A DNA stretch of 64,000 bases from Epiperipatus broadwayi (Eukaryota > Onychophora > Udeonychophora > Euonychophora > Peripatidae): contig JAQFVV010000028.1 in NCBI GenBank assembly GCA_028023455.1, forward strand, positions 941,501-1,005,500, read 5' to 3'. The position numbers and the translations under genes are program-made. Under the pieces are notes generated by a model. That model had not been told where the DNA came from. It saw only the letters and a list, made by a program, of their open reading frames with translations, and did not search any database. This document shows positions 1 through 11,035 of this stretch, one piece after another; position 1 is the stretch's first letter, and the number at the start of each line of letters is the position of its first letter.

Positions 1-170
1 CACTGAAGGATGAAGGTCTCTTCAAGTTCAAACCATCTTCTCCGATCTTTAGCTTTTCTTCTCCACATCACCTCTGCACACTTTCTTATTTCATCCATCT
101 ATCTCACATGTGGCCTCTTTCTGGGTTTTTTACAATCTCTTGGAATCTAGTTTAAGATTTCAATTGTCTA
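1..170 (-). mobile_element. 3' fragment of RTE-like LINE
   Basis: Read on the minus strand, this segment encodes a decayed reverse-transcriptase C-terminus. It has the pattern of basic residues, RPHVRWMDEI, a Lys/Arg-rich stretch, then ETFILQ, which is the end of many RTE-clade ORF2 proteins. The same protein end is seen at 2391-2640 and 26640-27090. The fragment runs off the left edge of the window. It is a fossil with no expected function. Clade assignment is from motif memory only. Confidence 0.6.
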
Positions 171-179
171 TGTTTATTA

Positions 180-388
180 ATAATAATTTAATAAATTATA
201 AATGATTACATCATTTTAGCCCAGTTATATACTTTAAACTTTAATTATAGATTAATATATGTTATTATTAATCATAACCACATAGAGATATATAGTTTAA
301 ACTTTAATTATAGATTAATATATGCTATTATTAATCACAACCATATAGAATAATTAAATCAATCCCATTTTTCTTTTCCAAGAATTGT
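180..388. repeat. AT-rich stretch with a 63-bp tandem duplication
   Basis: A 63-bp unit is present twice head to tail at about 226-352. It begins around tttaaactttaattatag, and the two copies differ by a few bases. The surrounding sequence is AT-rich with no gene. Confidence 0.75.
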
Positions 389-876
389 GTCAAAGTTATG
401 AATACAGTAAATTTGACACTTGTAAATCAAAATGTAACAATTTCTTATTGATAAATATTAAACTGATAACAAAAATATATGTGAGAGATTATGATCTGGG
501 CCAACTAATGAGTGCTAGTTCAGCATGAAATGCATTTTGGGGATCGTTTGTGTTTTAAGATGTCTTTATACATACATTTCAAAAATGCATGATAGAGTGG
601 AAGATATAAAGTATACCTATAAAAGATATTACACGCGGAAAAAGAGAAATGAAACTGAATTAATCTATATATGTGTGTTTAATTAAAAACCAGACAAATA
701 AATCTTGAACTGAGGTTTAAAGTTTATATCTGGGCTAAGGATAATCTCTTGTTTGATAAATAATTAATGATAATCATTAATGTATTTATCAAGAATGGAC
801 TATGTCAAAGCTTGTGGGTGGAGTAAGATTAACACCTGTAAGCAGGTTTTAATTGATAAATATAGAAAGTAAAAAG
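389..876 (+). mobile_element. Hammerhead repeat, family A', head-to-tail partial dimer
   Basis: A block starting gtcaaagttatgaa at 389-470 recurs in the same orientation at about 801-876 (gtcaaagcttgtgg), giving a period near 412 bp. A hammerhead-like core lies between them at 485-553. The same family occurs at 2690-3155 and, reversed, at 7860-8250. No protein is encoded. A one-ribozyme-per-unit, direct-repeat layout is known for Penelope-like elements and retrozymes; applying it here is inference. Confidence 0.6.
485..553 (+). ncRNA. Hammerhead ribozyme core, probably inactive
   Basis: The catalytic box reads CUAAUGA at 505-511, so the normally invariant G of CUGAUGA is A. It is followed by a 6-bp helix II hairpin (GUGCUA, GUU, CAGCAU with one mismatch), GAAA at 527-530, and a self-complementary AUGCAU as a possible helix III. 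UUGG at 537-540 then pairs with CCAA at 501-504 to start helix I. The G change should abolish cleavage. Confidence 0.6.
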
Positions 877-1769
877 GATAAAATATATAATATTTAAAAG
901 GTAATAAGTAAATGATGATTATAAGATGCATATATAGAATGTAAATTATATGTTCATGTATATGTATATTAATATTCATATATTTGTTTTATGTTGTAGT
1001 TCTGAAGAAGATTGCTGGGGCAATCGAAACTATTAAAGAGAGTGGTAATTAAAGCATTGTAAAACAGTGATAAAATGCATAGATGAGTTAAAATTATATT
1101 ATATAACAATCATAAACATAAGTAATATTTTACCATATCTTACTTTAATCACATGAATGAAAATTGAAGAAGAAATTCTCCAAGTATTAGTCATTTATAC
1201 AGATGAAGAAACCAGACATATCAAATTGTAATTCGATATTAAAAATATATGCTTTTAGTTTCTTCACTGATTATTTCTCAAAATTAAGATATTGGTGAAA
1301 AGAAACAACACTGTTTTTATGTTCCAGCCACTGGCAGACAAATAACTTGCAATGGAACTTTGAAACTATGATTGATTAGTAAATTTTAGTTGAAATTCTC
1401 AAATAAGAGCTGGAACCAACACAACTCTCTTTAGCGAAAAAATTATATTCAGAAACACACTAATTATTTTTCGCTACATGACTCCTGACAGAACTACCTT
1501 TGTTTCATGGCTAGCAATGAAGAGAAAAATCATGGGATATTGTAATTAAAAATTATGACATAATTTTTTATCATGTGCAACGTAATAATGAAAAAATGAT
1601 ATGGCTAAACATTGACGTAATATTTATAGTAACACAAGTGCACTGAGAACTTAATTTAGCATTACTGCTGAAGTTAATAAATTTACAGCATACACTCTTA
1701 CTTATTACTTATGTATTTGCAAACCAAGTATCATTAATGAAATGAAAACATATAAAAATAGTGGAGATG
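877..1769. other. AT-rich DNA with one hammerhead-like hairpin
   Basis: No gene is seen. At 1003-1030 there is ctgaagaa, a perfect 6-bp hairpin (GATTGC, loop TGGG, GCAATC) and gaaac. This resembles a hammerhead core (CUGANGA, helix II, GAAA) with one extra A before helix II. I could not form a convincing helix I for it. The rest is AT-rich sequence without recognisable repeats. Confidence 0.4.
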
Positions 1770-2080
1770 CATTATCCACTGTATTACGTTCCAAGCCCCC
1801 ACCCCCTCACATAAATCATGTACAATAGCTCATGTTTTGTTGATAAACTTTCATTCCAATAGAATACATATTATTTTATTGAACTATTAATACACATATA
1901 CTTTCACATGCACATATAAAATGCTTTTTTGAGTTATAGTATGCACATATAAGTTAACTTTATGTTATTAATGTAATTATTAAAAAATAAATTGAAGGAG
2001 AATATATATATACTATGTGTGTTCAGTCAATTACATTTACTCACAAAATAAAAATAAAAACTCAGTATAATATATCTTTA
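1770..2080 (+). repeat. Dispersed repeat, copy 1 (partner at 19060-19420)
   Basis: This block aligns with 19060-19420 in the same orientation. Shared landmarks, in order, are a short C-run after ttccaa, aatagctc, ttttgttga, gatacatatt-like sequence, atgcacatataagtt-like sequence, and ctatgtgtgttca. No ORF is present and the family is not recognised. Confidence 0.6.
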
Positions 2081-2126
2081 CTCTCTTTTTTTTTTAAAAA
2101 AAAAGAAAAAAAAAGAATAGCAAAGT

Positions 2127-2380
2127 TTAAATTTTTTTATTAGTCATTCGTTAGACTAGAGATCATTAGCCACTTAATAATTAATATTTCTGTAGTGTAA
2201 TTTTCACTACACCACTCTCATATACCTCTCCACAAAATGTTAAAAGCAAATAGAAACCAGTCCCGACTTTGCAGGAGAATGGTGTAGTGAAAATTACAGA
2301 AATATTATTCATTAAGTAGATAATTTCTAGTTTAATGGGTGACTAATAAAAATTATTAATATATTTCCACCAAGTGGTTT
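2127..2380. repeat. Palindromic arms of hammerhead family A
   Basis: The left arm (attagtcattcgttagact through gtgtaattttcactacacc) is repeated inverted on the right (tggtgtagtgaaaattaca through gactaataaaaattatt). The arms match the outer parts of the family A repeats at 20599-21318, 35860-36345 and 52172-53090. The central ribozyme region is missing. It is probably two inverted partial copies joined head to head. Confidence 0.7.
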
Positions 2381-2390
2381 GCAAATTAAA

Positions 2391-2640
2391 AGATTAAAGT
2401 GAAGTTGGGCTGAACATATTGCTAGAAGTGATAATAGATGGCCAGTTGAAATTCTAAACTGGATCCCCAGAGATTGTAAAAGACTTAAAAAGAGACCCCA
2501 TGTGAGATGAATGGATGAAATAATGAAGTTTACCATTGCTATGGGGAGAAAAGAGACTAGAAATCGGAAAAATTGTGTTACATTTAGAGAGACCTTCATC
2601 GTACAGTGGGTCAGTAGTGTTGGAAAATGATGATGATAGA
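2391..2640 (+). mobile_element. 3' fragment of RTE-like LINE
   Basis: Plus-strand reading gives a decayed LINE C-terminus: IKRLK, SWAEHIARSD, RWPVEILNWIPRDCKR, a stop, MDEI, and ETFIVQW. It closes on a short ATGATGATGA tail. The related copy at 26640-27090 ends in the same tail, and short trinucleotide tails are typical of RTE-clade LINEs. In-frame stops show it is dead. Confidence 0.7.
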
Positions 2641-2689
2641 AAAAAGTGGAATGGAGTTGGACGAATTATTCCACATGGCTGTGTTTAAT

Positions 2690-3155
2690 AATAATACATA
2701 TATTAATCTTCACTTAAAGTTTAAAGTGTATATCTGAACTAATAATGATATGATAATTTCTGATCTAATAAATTAAGGTTTTATGGAAGAAGAAATCATG
2801 ATAGTTGTGAATGAAGGAAGTTTATCACCTTTAAATAAAATTGTAATAATTTGTTATTGACAAGTACTAAACAAGGGCAATGAAGTCACATGATACGTTG
2901 GGCTAACTGAAGAGTGCTAGTTTAGCATGAAATGCAATTTGATGATCATTGATTTTTTTACAGATGTTTTTATTCACATTTAAAATATATTTAGTGAAAG
3001 TTATACATATATTTATTATATTATTTATAAGTTGTAATGTATATATATTAAAAAAAAGTTTTAAATCTTTTCCCCTTGAATAAAATCATATTGCATTTCT
3101 AATTTAAATAACAAACATGATCATGTCAAAGTATGGGGGAGGGGGGTACTAATGT
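2690..3155 (+). mobile_element. Hammerhead repeat, family A'
   Basis: Family A' sequence includes tttaaagtgtatatctgaac near 2718, a gatagttgtgaatgaagg block at 2799, a hammerhead core at 2890-2950, and a second partial gtcaaag block at about 3133. This suggests another truncated head-to-tail copy. Its right end abuts the 5' region of the LINE at about 3160. Confidence 0.5.
2890..2950 (+). ncRNA. Hammerhead ribozyme core (family A')
   Basis: CUGAAGA lies at 2907-2913; the seventh core position is variable in hammerheads, so A is tolerated. A perfect 6-bp helix II follows (GUGCUA, GUU, UAGCAU), then GAAA at 2929-2932. The helix III region (UGCAAU) no longer pairs well and helix I is weak, so this copy is probably slow or dead. 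Confidence 0.5.
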
Positions 3156-3255
3156 TATATTTCTAAGGTCATGTGATAAGCTTCTATTGCTATAAAACTG
3201 ATCTCAGGTTGGAGATTTACATATACTGATTATCTAAAAATAACTAATTCCTAAA

Positions 3256-4232
3256 ATGTACTATAGAGGGCATTACAGTGGAGAATGTATATACGATTGG
3301 CAGAAAGGGATTAGACGAGCATTAGTAGAATGTACAGTGTGTGCTGAGGTGTGTCATTTGAAATATTTGAATAAGAATAGGAAGGATGTGACAGGTTGCT
3401 GGTTATGTAGTCAGTGTGTAAATGTGATTAAAGAGGTGAGAAAGTGGTTTTTAAGTGTAGGTAGTCTAGAGAGAAAGTCAGAGGAGAGGGAGCAAAATGT
3501 AGTTAAGGAAGATAGGACAGAGTATGATTTTAGTGGAGTGACAGGAAATATGGGTGGAGAAAGTAGTAATTCAATGGATATGGTTAGACAGAGAATAAGT
3601 AAGATAGAGGAAGAAGTGAAGGATGTAGAAGTAAAATTAAAATTGTTAGAGACAAAGTGTGAGGAGATAAAGGAGTTAAAAAAAGGATAATGAGGTCCAG
3701 AAGATGGTAGATAAGGTTACAGATGGAGTAGAGAAAGTAGATTATGAGACAGTGTTGATAGGAGATTCACTAATAAGAGAATGTGGTGATATAATTGCAA
3801 GGGAAAATAAAAGCAGGTATGTTAGAGTATGTATGCCTGGAGCAAAAATTAGGGATGTGACAGATAAAGTAAGAAAGCTAGGTAGTAGAGATGTATATGT
3901 TATGGTAGGGACTAATAATTTGTTAGAGCCATCAGAGAGAGTAATGGATGAGTATGTAGAATTGATTAGAAAGTTGAGGGAGATTAAAGGAAGAGTAGGG
4001 GTAGTTGGAGTATTACCAAGATTTGATGAGGTATTTGTTAGATAGAGCATGTTCTATAAATGAGAGAGTGAAAAAATTGTGTGAGAGAAATAATGTTGTG
4101 TTTGTGGATGTATGGGATTGGTTTATTGGAAAGAGGGAGTTATATAGTAAAGATGGATTGCACTTAGGAAAACAAGGAAGTGAAGTTTTAGGGAGTTTGA
4201 TATTTAAAGAATATAATTCGGGAAACTTTTAA
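3256..4232 (+). pseudogene. LINE ORF1: PHD-like finger, coiled coil, SGNH esterase
   Basis: The first segment (3256-3690, 144 codons) has a Cys/His cluster at residues 26-54 (CTVC, CH, then CWLCSQC), resembling the PHD finger of CR1-like ORF1. It ends in a charged coiled coil (residues about 110-143). Reading shifts at an A7 run (about 3679-3685) into 3704-4045, which holds the esterase nucleophile block GDSLIR and the GTNN block. A second shift near 4040 leads into 4005-4232, which supplies YSKDGLHL, the block with catalytic Asp and His. So all three SGNH blocks are present, in order, across two frameshifts. In the family, ORF1 binds RNA and supports retrotransposition; the esterase role is unclear. 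Neither shift affects a catalytic block. I chose the start at 3256 because it lies just upstream of the finger and copy 2 shares the sequence up to that point. Confidence 0.8.
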
Positions 4233-4305
4233 AGGGGGTGGGCTTTTAAATTGTAATATTATCAAAAACAAGACAAATGGAGGGGATAAAAGAAATAAGC
4301 AAAAG

Positions 4306-7300
4306 ATGGTTGATGTAGATATAAGTGTAGATGTGGAGAGGAAATGGTTTTGTAAGATTAATGATAAGAAAGGTTATAAATATAATGGAGAAGAAAGAAT
4401 CAAAAGAATTTATAAAAGAATAGTTAGGAAAGAAAAAATTGTTAAAATTGGGTTTTTGAATATGCAAGGTGGTAGGAGACAAGAAAAATGGCTGGAATTA
4501 AATAAAGCAATTGAAAATAAAGAGCTGGAGGTATTAGCAGTAGTGGAAACTCATCTAAGAGAAGAAGAACCTATTTTGGAAGAGGTGGTATGGCAAGGTG
4601 TAAACAGAAAAGAAAAAGAAAAAAGGGGTGGTGGTATAGGTGTTATATCGAGAAAATATTTAAATATTGTTAAGTGTCAAGAGCATTTGTGGTTTGAAAT
4701 AAGGTTGGGTAGACAAGAATGGATAGTGGTTGTAGTGTATATAGCTACTGGAGATAGTCAAACTGTAATGGAGTGGAACAGTAGTATATATGAATGCCTA
4801 GTAAAGAATATACAAATTTTTAAAGAAAAGGGTAAGAGAATAATGGTTATAGAGGATATGAATGGACATATTGAAGAAATTGATGATGTAAATAATAAGA
4901 ATGATCAGTTGTTGAAGGAATTTTGTCAAAGAGTAAATTTGAGCATTGGGAATTTATCAAATATGTATGAGGGACAATACACATGGTCTAGGAATAGTGT
5001 AATTCACACAATAGATTATGTATTGGTAGAGAAAGAGGGAATGAATAAAATACGGAAAATTAAGGTGTTTGATAATGAAGAGAGGGTATGTAATAGTGAT
5101 CATAATTTTATTGTATTAGAAATGGTTAGTAATGTGATGGAGGTTAGTAATAAAGATAGAAATAATAGTGAAGATGTAGATGGAGAGTGAATGATAAGAA
5201 TAAGTTGGAAGAATATAGAATAAAAGTTGATGAAACCATGGAGCAGATGGATGGGGATGAGTATAAGGACTGGTGTGGTGAAATAGAAAAAGTGGCAAAT
5301 AGGGTTTTGGTTTAGAATATGCAGAAGAATAAAAGTAATAAAAAAATGAGAGTTAGTAAAAGTGTAAAAGAGAGGAAAGAAGCATGCAGAGAATATAAGT
5401 GTGCTATTAAGAACAAAGGAAGTGAAAATGATGTTAACACTAAATGGGGAAAGTACTTAGAAAAGAAGAAGTTGGCTAAAATGGATAATTATAGAGAGAG
5501 GATGAAGTTAAATAGTAAATTGTTAGAGGATATCAATAAAAGTGGAAGATATGGGAGTAAAAAAATTTGGAATTACATTAAAAGGAGAAATGTAGGGGAA
5601 AGAGAGATAGTATTAATAGATGATGAGGGAATAGAATGTAGCTCTAGAGAAGAGGTAGAGAGAATCTTAAATAGATATGTTAAGGTATATAGAAAAGATG
5701 TTAGATGTGAAGGAAGTAGTGATAGAAAAAATGGAAGCAGTTAGTAATGGGAATATTAGGTTCACAAAAAATGAATTGAATGAGGCAGGGAAGAGATTGA
5801 GAAGTGGAAAAGTGAGAGGTTTAGATGGATGGGCAGCAGAGATGGTAATGAATTTAGGGCATAGAGCAAAAGCAAAGTTATTATCATGTTTTAATAAAAT
5901 GGCACAGAAGACAGTTTTTCCGGTTAGTTGGAGTAATACAAGAATAAGATTATTATTTAAAGGAAAGGGTAAGGATCATAGAAAGTTAAATAATTATAGA
6001 CCGATAGCGGTAACATCAGTTTTATATAAAGTTGTCTCATATATCGTAGCTGGAAGAGTTGTAAAATGGATGGAAGAGAATAATGTAGGGGGGAAATGCA
6101 AGGAGGTTTTAGGTCAGATTAGGTGTATAGGAGATAGTTTGTTTGTAGTTACACAGCATATGGAGATGAGTAGGAATTCAGGTAGATCATTATATATGAG
6201 TTTCATAGATATAGAGAAAGCATATGATAGAGTAAATAGAAATAGATTATGGGTAAGGTTAGCCAATTTGGGAATGGATGAAGCTTTAGTAAATATTATT
6301 AAGAAATTATATGAAAATAATTATTATACTTACCAGTTAGGGGATATAGAATCAGTTAAAGTTAAAAATGGGGTGGGATTAAGGCAAGGATGCCCTATGT
6401 CACCTATTTTGTTTTTGTTGTTTTTGAGTGAAATGGAGAAAGCAATAGAAAGACTAGGAAGAGGGGTAGAGATACCATTAATAGGTGGCAAGGGAGTATA
6501 TATTTTGTCAGGTCTTTTTTTTTGCAGATGATATCTTTTTGTGTGCAGAAAGAAGAGAAGATATGGAAATTATGTTGAGGACATGTGCAAGGGTGGGTAA
6601 AGAGATGGGGATTAAATTTAGTGAAGAAAAATCAAATATAATGATGGTTAATACTGGGGAAAGAGAAGATGTAGAATTTTTATTGGGGGATATAAAGTTA
6701 AGTGTGGTGGATAGATATAGGTATTTTGGAATCGTCTTATGTAATCAGAAAAATTGCTTGGATGAATGAGAGAAAAACTTGGTAAATGAAGCAAAGAAAA
6801 GAAAGGGTTTGGTAAAGAAACTAACAGTATTTTCATATAATAAATATGATGTAGCTAGAATTGTATGGAAGGGAGTTGCAATAGCAGGGTTAACATATGA
6901 TAATGATGCATTATGAGTTAATAGAAGAGTTTTAGATTATTTAGAGAAAATACAAAGGGAAGTAGGAAGACATGCATTAGATGCAGAGATGTGGACAGCA
7001 AAGGAGGCAATTCAAGAAGAAATGGGATGGTCAAGTTTTTATATGAGAGATGCAAAAAGTAAAATGAAAATGTTTGGTAGGTTGCAGTTTATGGATAGTA
7101 AAAGAATAGCAAAAATAGTGTTCAATTGGGTTATGAGTAAAGGGCAGGCAACAAGATGGGTGAGAAAGGTAATGCGGTATGCGAAAGATTTGGATAAAGA
7201 ATTTATATCAATATACTTGTATAAAAGATGGGATGATTGTGTTAGGAGGATTGTTGAGTGTTATAGTGGTAAGGAATGGGATAAAAGAATAGAAGCATTA

Positions 7301-7750
7301 ATAAAAAATAGGGAGTTGGAGAGATGGAGAACTAGTATGGAGGGTAAGAAGAGTTTAAATATATATAGGAGTAAATGGAATATTGCATGCGAGTTAATTT
7401 ATGATAATAGTAAGGAAAGTAGTTTATTATTTAAGGCTCAAATGGGATCTTTAGCAACAAGAGAATATACATATAAATGGAAAACCATGGATAATTTAGT
7501 GTGCAAATTGTGTAAGGAAGGTATAGAAAATATTAGGCACCTGTTGATTGAATGTAAATGCTTGAAAGCAGAAAGGGTACAGATAATGAAGTTATGGGAG
7601 AATAGACATGAACAAAGTGACTATACAGAAAGTGAGTTATTAGTTTTTATGTTGGGTTTGCGAAGAGATAAGGGTTTAGATATAAAGGTCATAGAGTTGA
7701 CAAAGATTATGTTGTAGAAATGGGATGGGGCAGAATATGGGAAGACTTGA
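4306..7750 (+). pseudogene. LINE ORF2: APE endonuclease, reverse transcriptase, zinc knuckle
   Basis: The endonuclease (4306-5190) shows GFLNMQG, VVETHLRE, a VVVVYIATGD strand, an EDMNGH block (the usual Asp-Phe-Asn now reads DMN), TIDYVL and SDHNF. The linker continues in other frames (5190-5744) with stops at 5188 and 5313. The reverse transcriptase (5677-6531) has LLFKGKGKD, NYRPIAVTSVLYK, FIDIEKAYDRV (first catalytic Asp) and GLRQGCPMSPILF. The reading frame shifts at a T9 run (6515-6523) just before FADDIFL, the catalytic Asp pair. The C-terminal part (to 7750) has stops at 6767, 6914 and 7715; the last replaces a Trp kept in copy 2. It ends with CKLC, then HLLIEC, a zinc knuckle. Most lesions are point stops or homopolymer slips, so the copy looks moderately old. 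Confidence 0.88.
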
Positions 7751-7859
7751 GAGTGGGGAATGGAGAATAAAATGGCTAACAGGTTTATCTGGGCATAATT
7801 GCTGAGATATTCTTGACTTCATTTAAGGAGAAGCCAAAATACATCACATCACGTTTTAT

Positions 7860-8255
7860 TATATATTGTTACATTTTCATTTACCATTGTCAAACTCCCT
7901 CCACTCACAACTTTGACACCATCCATTTCAGATAAATACACTAATGATTATTACTAATCATTTTTGAAACTAGAGATTATCTCTAGCACAGATATAAACT
8001 TTAAATCTCAGTTAAAGATTAATATATCTGATTTTTTAAAATTTACACACATGGAGTTATTCACATTTCTCTGTTCCATATGTAATATCTTTATAGATAT
8101 AATAAACACTTCCACACTTCCCCAATTCTTTTCAAATTCATATAAATAAAGATATAATAAAAGACAAAGCACTCATCAGTTGGCCCAGGTCACTATCTCT
8201 CATATATATCTCTATTATAACGCAAAGTATTTATCTAAAGTAAATTGTTACATAA
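7860..8255 (-). mobile_element. Hammerhead repeat, family A', truncated
   Basis: The reverse complement aligns with 485-870: tttaaagtttatatctg-like, gataatctctagt, taataatcattagtgta, then gtcaaagttgtgagtgg. The ribozyme part survives only in half: TCATCAG with TTGGCCCA at 8174-8187 is the CUGAUGA box plus one side of helix I. The helix II partner, GAAA and cleavage-site side are lost. It sits between the two LINE copies. Confidence 0.55.
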
Positions 8256-8269
8256 AAGGTGGGGTGTCT

Positions 8270-9060
8270 GCATTTTAACTATATTAATTTCAGCTTTGAA
8301 TTCCAAGCCTGTCATAAAAGCTGATTTCAAGATAGAGATTGATATATACTGGCAATCTGGCAATCACTAATTACTAAAACTTAGTACAGATAAAGAATTT
8401 ATATCAGTATATTTGTACAAAAGATGGGATGATTGTGTTAGGAGGATTGTTGAGTGTTATAGTGGTAAGGAATGGGATAAAAGAATAGATTTATTAATAA
8501 AGAATAGGGAGTTAGAGAGATGAAGAACTAGTATGGAGAATAAAAAGAGTTTAAATATATATAGAAACAAACAGAATATTAGGTGCGAGTTAATATATGA
8601 TAATAGTAAGGAAAGTAGTTTATTGTTTAAGGCTCGAACAGGATCTTTAGCAACAAGAGAATACACATGTAAGTGGAAAAATATGGGTGATTTAATCTGT
8701 AAATTATGTAAGGAAGAAATAGAAAATATTAGGCATCTGTTAATTGAATGTAAATGCTTGAAAACAGAAAGGGCACATATAATTAAGTTATGGAAGAATA
8801 AATATGAAAAAAGTGATTATATAGAAAGTGGATTATTGGTTTTTATGCTGGGTTTGGGAAAAGATAAGGGGGATTTAGATATAAAGGCTGTAGAGTTGAC
8901 AAAGATTATGTTGTGGAAATGGGATGGAGCAGAACATGGGAAAACTTAGACTGGGGAATGGAAAATAAAGTGGCTAACAGGTTTCTCTGGGCATAATTGC
9001 TGAGAGATTCTTGACTCCTTTTAAGGAGAAGCTACAGTACATCACATCACATGTTTTATC
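8270..9060 (+). mobile_element. Second CR1-like LINE copy with internal deletion
   Basis: The left part (about 8285-8388) resembles the 5' UTR of the first copy (about 3165-3258). From 8389 the sequence jumps to the equivalent of about 7190 in the first copy and then runs to the same 3' end (cacatcacat). About 3.9 kb, from the ORF1 start to late ORF2, is missing. It is therefore not a simple 5' truncation. It carries a remnant of ORF2 only. Confidence 0.7.
8389..8949 (+). pseudogene. LINE ORF2 C-terminal remnant
   Basis: The translated segment matches the end of ORF2 in the first copy: RWDDCVRRIVECYSG, a stop where the other copy has Trp (8521), KKSLNIYR, ELIYDNSKESSLLFKA, GSLATREYTCKW, and the zinc knuckle CKLCKEEIENIRHLLIEC-like pattern. 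It keeps Trp where the first copy has its TAG stop (7715), so that stop is a lesion private to copy 1. Natural stop at 8947. Confidence 0.8.
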
Positions 9061-10240
9061 ATATATTATGTAAGATAATGAATTAGATTACTTTTTATTA
9101 TTAAAAATTAATTTACCTTAAAAGTGAAATCTCAAAATTTGCTGAAATATTTATTGTGTTTGTGCTAAAAAGTGTAAAAAAAAAAAAATCTCCATTTGAT
9201 TAATACTACTATTTTGATTAAATCTTGTAAGATTGCTAAATCCAGATTAAAATAAAAAATTTACTTTCTTTATAATTTTTTTTTATTTTTTGCTTAAATG
9301 TAAGATTTAAAATAAATTTCCATTTTTTAAATCTTCTTTAACTTGTTTATTTCATTAGTTTTTTTTTTTTTTAATTTCCTATTTTGTTCAATACTTTCTT
9401 TTCAATTTTTTTACTGTTTTATTAATAAAATCATTTGTTATTAATGATATAAACTCACTAATATATTAAATATAAATTTGGAAAGAGTGAAATAATACAT
9501 GTTCCAATCACTACTGTAAAGACCTCACTGGAGGTTAGAGTGGCGTTCTTATTATTAGAATGGCATTAGAAACAGCACTCAGTGCCAAATTCCAATTGAT
9601 GATGAACAAATAATTGGTTGTAGTACTCTAATATCTGTAAGAAAATAAAGACGGTTAAGAAAATTACTTGCATTAAAGTGTATATGAATGAAGTATTATA
9701 AGTAATATATATGATTATATGAAGATATGCAAAGAAAGTGAAGGAGAAGAATAACATAGTATACTTCTGATAAAAGAACTTAACACACACACATATATAT
9801 ATACGTATATAAAAATTCTGGAATAAACTCTGCAACATACTAATATAAAAAATAATAATAAGCTACAGTCAGTTTACACCATGTACCTTCATCTTGAGTA
9901 GCATTTAACAATTAAAATTTAAAAACAAATATCATTAAAGTCATACAACATTAGTGTTCAAATAAATGGCCATATTTCCATAATTTATTTATATTAACCC
10001 AATTATATTGTTTATTTAATAGGTTGTCTGTTATATTTACAAAATATAACTGATTTTTTTTCTTTTCAAATCATTTTTCCTCATGTAAAATAAAAACACA
10101 AAGTATAAATTCCATAACTAAATATTTAACAAATACTAATTTTAATTCATGTATAGAAATCACAGTTTATTATATAACAGTTCATATTTGTGATTTCTCT
10201 TTTTCAATACACACTTTGACTCATCAGAGTAACAGGACCT
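9061..10240. other. AT-rich DNA, no gene seen
   Basis: Contains A and T homopolymer runs (for example 9176-9188 and 9359-9372) and a short CA/TA patch at 9783-9802. No coding region or recognisable repeat. Confidence 0.5.
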
Positions 10241-10299
10241 GCACTGATACACCACTTTATAAATAATACTACCCTTGTTGATTTTAAGAACATCCTTTC

Positions 10300-10375
10300 C
10301 AACACAGAGGCAAAACTCTTTATACAGTAGTGCCACTCAGTGCAAGACAGAATAAGCAAAGAACAATTATTTTCA
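10300..10375 (+). repeat. Fragment of hammerhead family C outer arm
   Basis: The stretch aaaactctttatacagtag through gtgcaagacagaataa matches the outer arms of the inverted pair at 40880-41290 (aaaactcttcctacagtag and its inverse). No ribozyme core is present. Flanks up to 10880 are AT-rich without a gene. Confidence 0.5.
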
Positions 10376-10879
10376 TGTGCCAGTTTAATTCACTCTCCAC
10401 TGCGATTTTTAATGTTATTTTCTGATTTTATATTTATTTTATCAAGAAAACCTTACTGAATAATGCTACCACCTTTATAATTTTTTTACAATTAATAAAT
10501 CAGTAATATTTAAATTTAAAGTTATAACAATAAGATAAGACCTGCCTTCCAAAATGCTGATTGGTTGTTTCTTGTTCTCAATGTAAGAAAGTGCATGCCA
10601 ATGATGTTGACAGTTCTGATTTCTTTGTTTTGATTTTCATAGTGTAAACTTAAACTTTTAGATTTTTTTTACACATTTCTTATTTTTTTCAAAAAATATT
10701 TATGAAATATTATTTATTTTAGAAGAATAATTCAGATTTTAATAGAAAATATTTACTTTTACATGAAAGCAAATTGACAAAGACATCATTATAACCTATG
10801 GCTGCATTTTATAATTGGATTACAAACATATATTTTATCTTTGCTGCTATAGATCAAAATTTATTTTTAAAATACATTT

Positions 10880-11035
10880 ATCTAGTTTAATTACCCAACA
10901 TATTATTAATTTACATTTTAGAAACTAAGCTAAAACAAGGATAATTTTAAAAGATAATTATATTTTTACTGCTGATTCTGTAATTGACCAATCGAAAGTT
11001 TGAGCTTTAATTGAATCTGCCAATAGGGATATTTC
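10880..11035 (-). repeat. Dispersed repeat, copy 1 (inverted partner at 17960-18095)
   Basis: Reverse complement of 17960-18095. Shared landmarks are tttacattttagaaactaa, tatatttttact, tgtaatt and caatc. No coding potential. Confidence 0.6.

Larger units (their letters stand above)
3160..7860 (+). mobile_element. Near full-length CR1-like LINE, defective
   Basis: A non-LTR retrotransposon of about 4.7 kb. It has a short 5' UTR (to 3255), an ORF1 with PHD-like finger and esterase, an ORF2 with APE endonuclease, reverse transcriptase and C-terminal zinc knuckle, and a 3' UTR of about 100 bp. The 3' UTR ends in acatcacatcac, suggestive of a short tandem-repeat tail. Coexistence of PHD and esterase domains in ORF1 is known for CR1-like elements. 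Both ORFs carry frameshifts and stops, so this copy cannot act alone. The second copy at 8270-9060 supports both ends. Confidence 0.85.

Noticed and set aside
3742-4050. 102-codon ORF on the minus strand
   Set aside because: Antisense shadow of the esterase region of LINE ORF1.
4246-4482. 78-codon minus-strand ORF
   Set aside because: Antisense shadow of the start of LINE ORF2.
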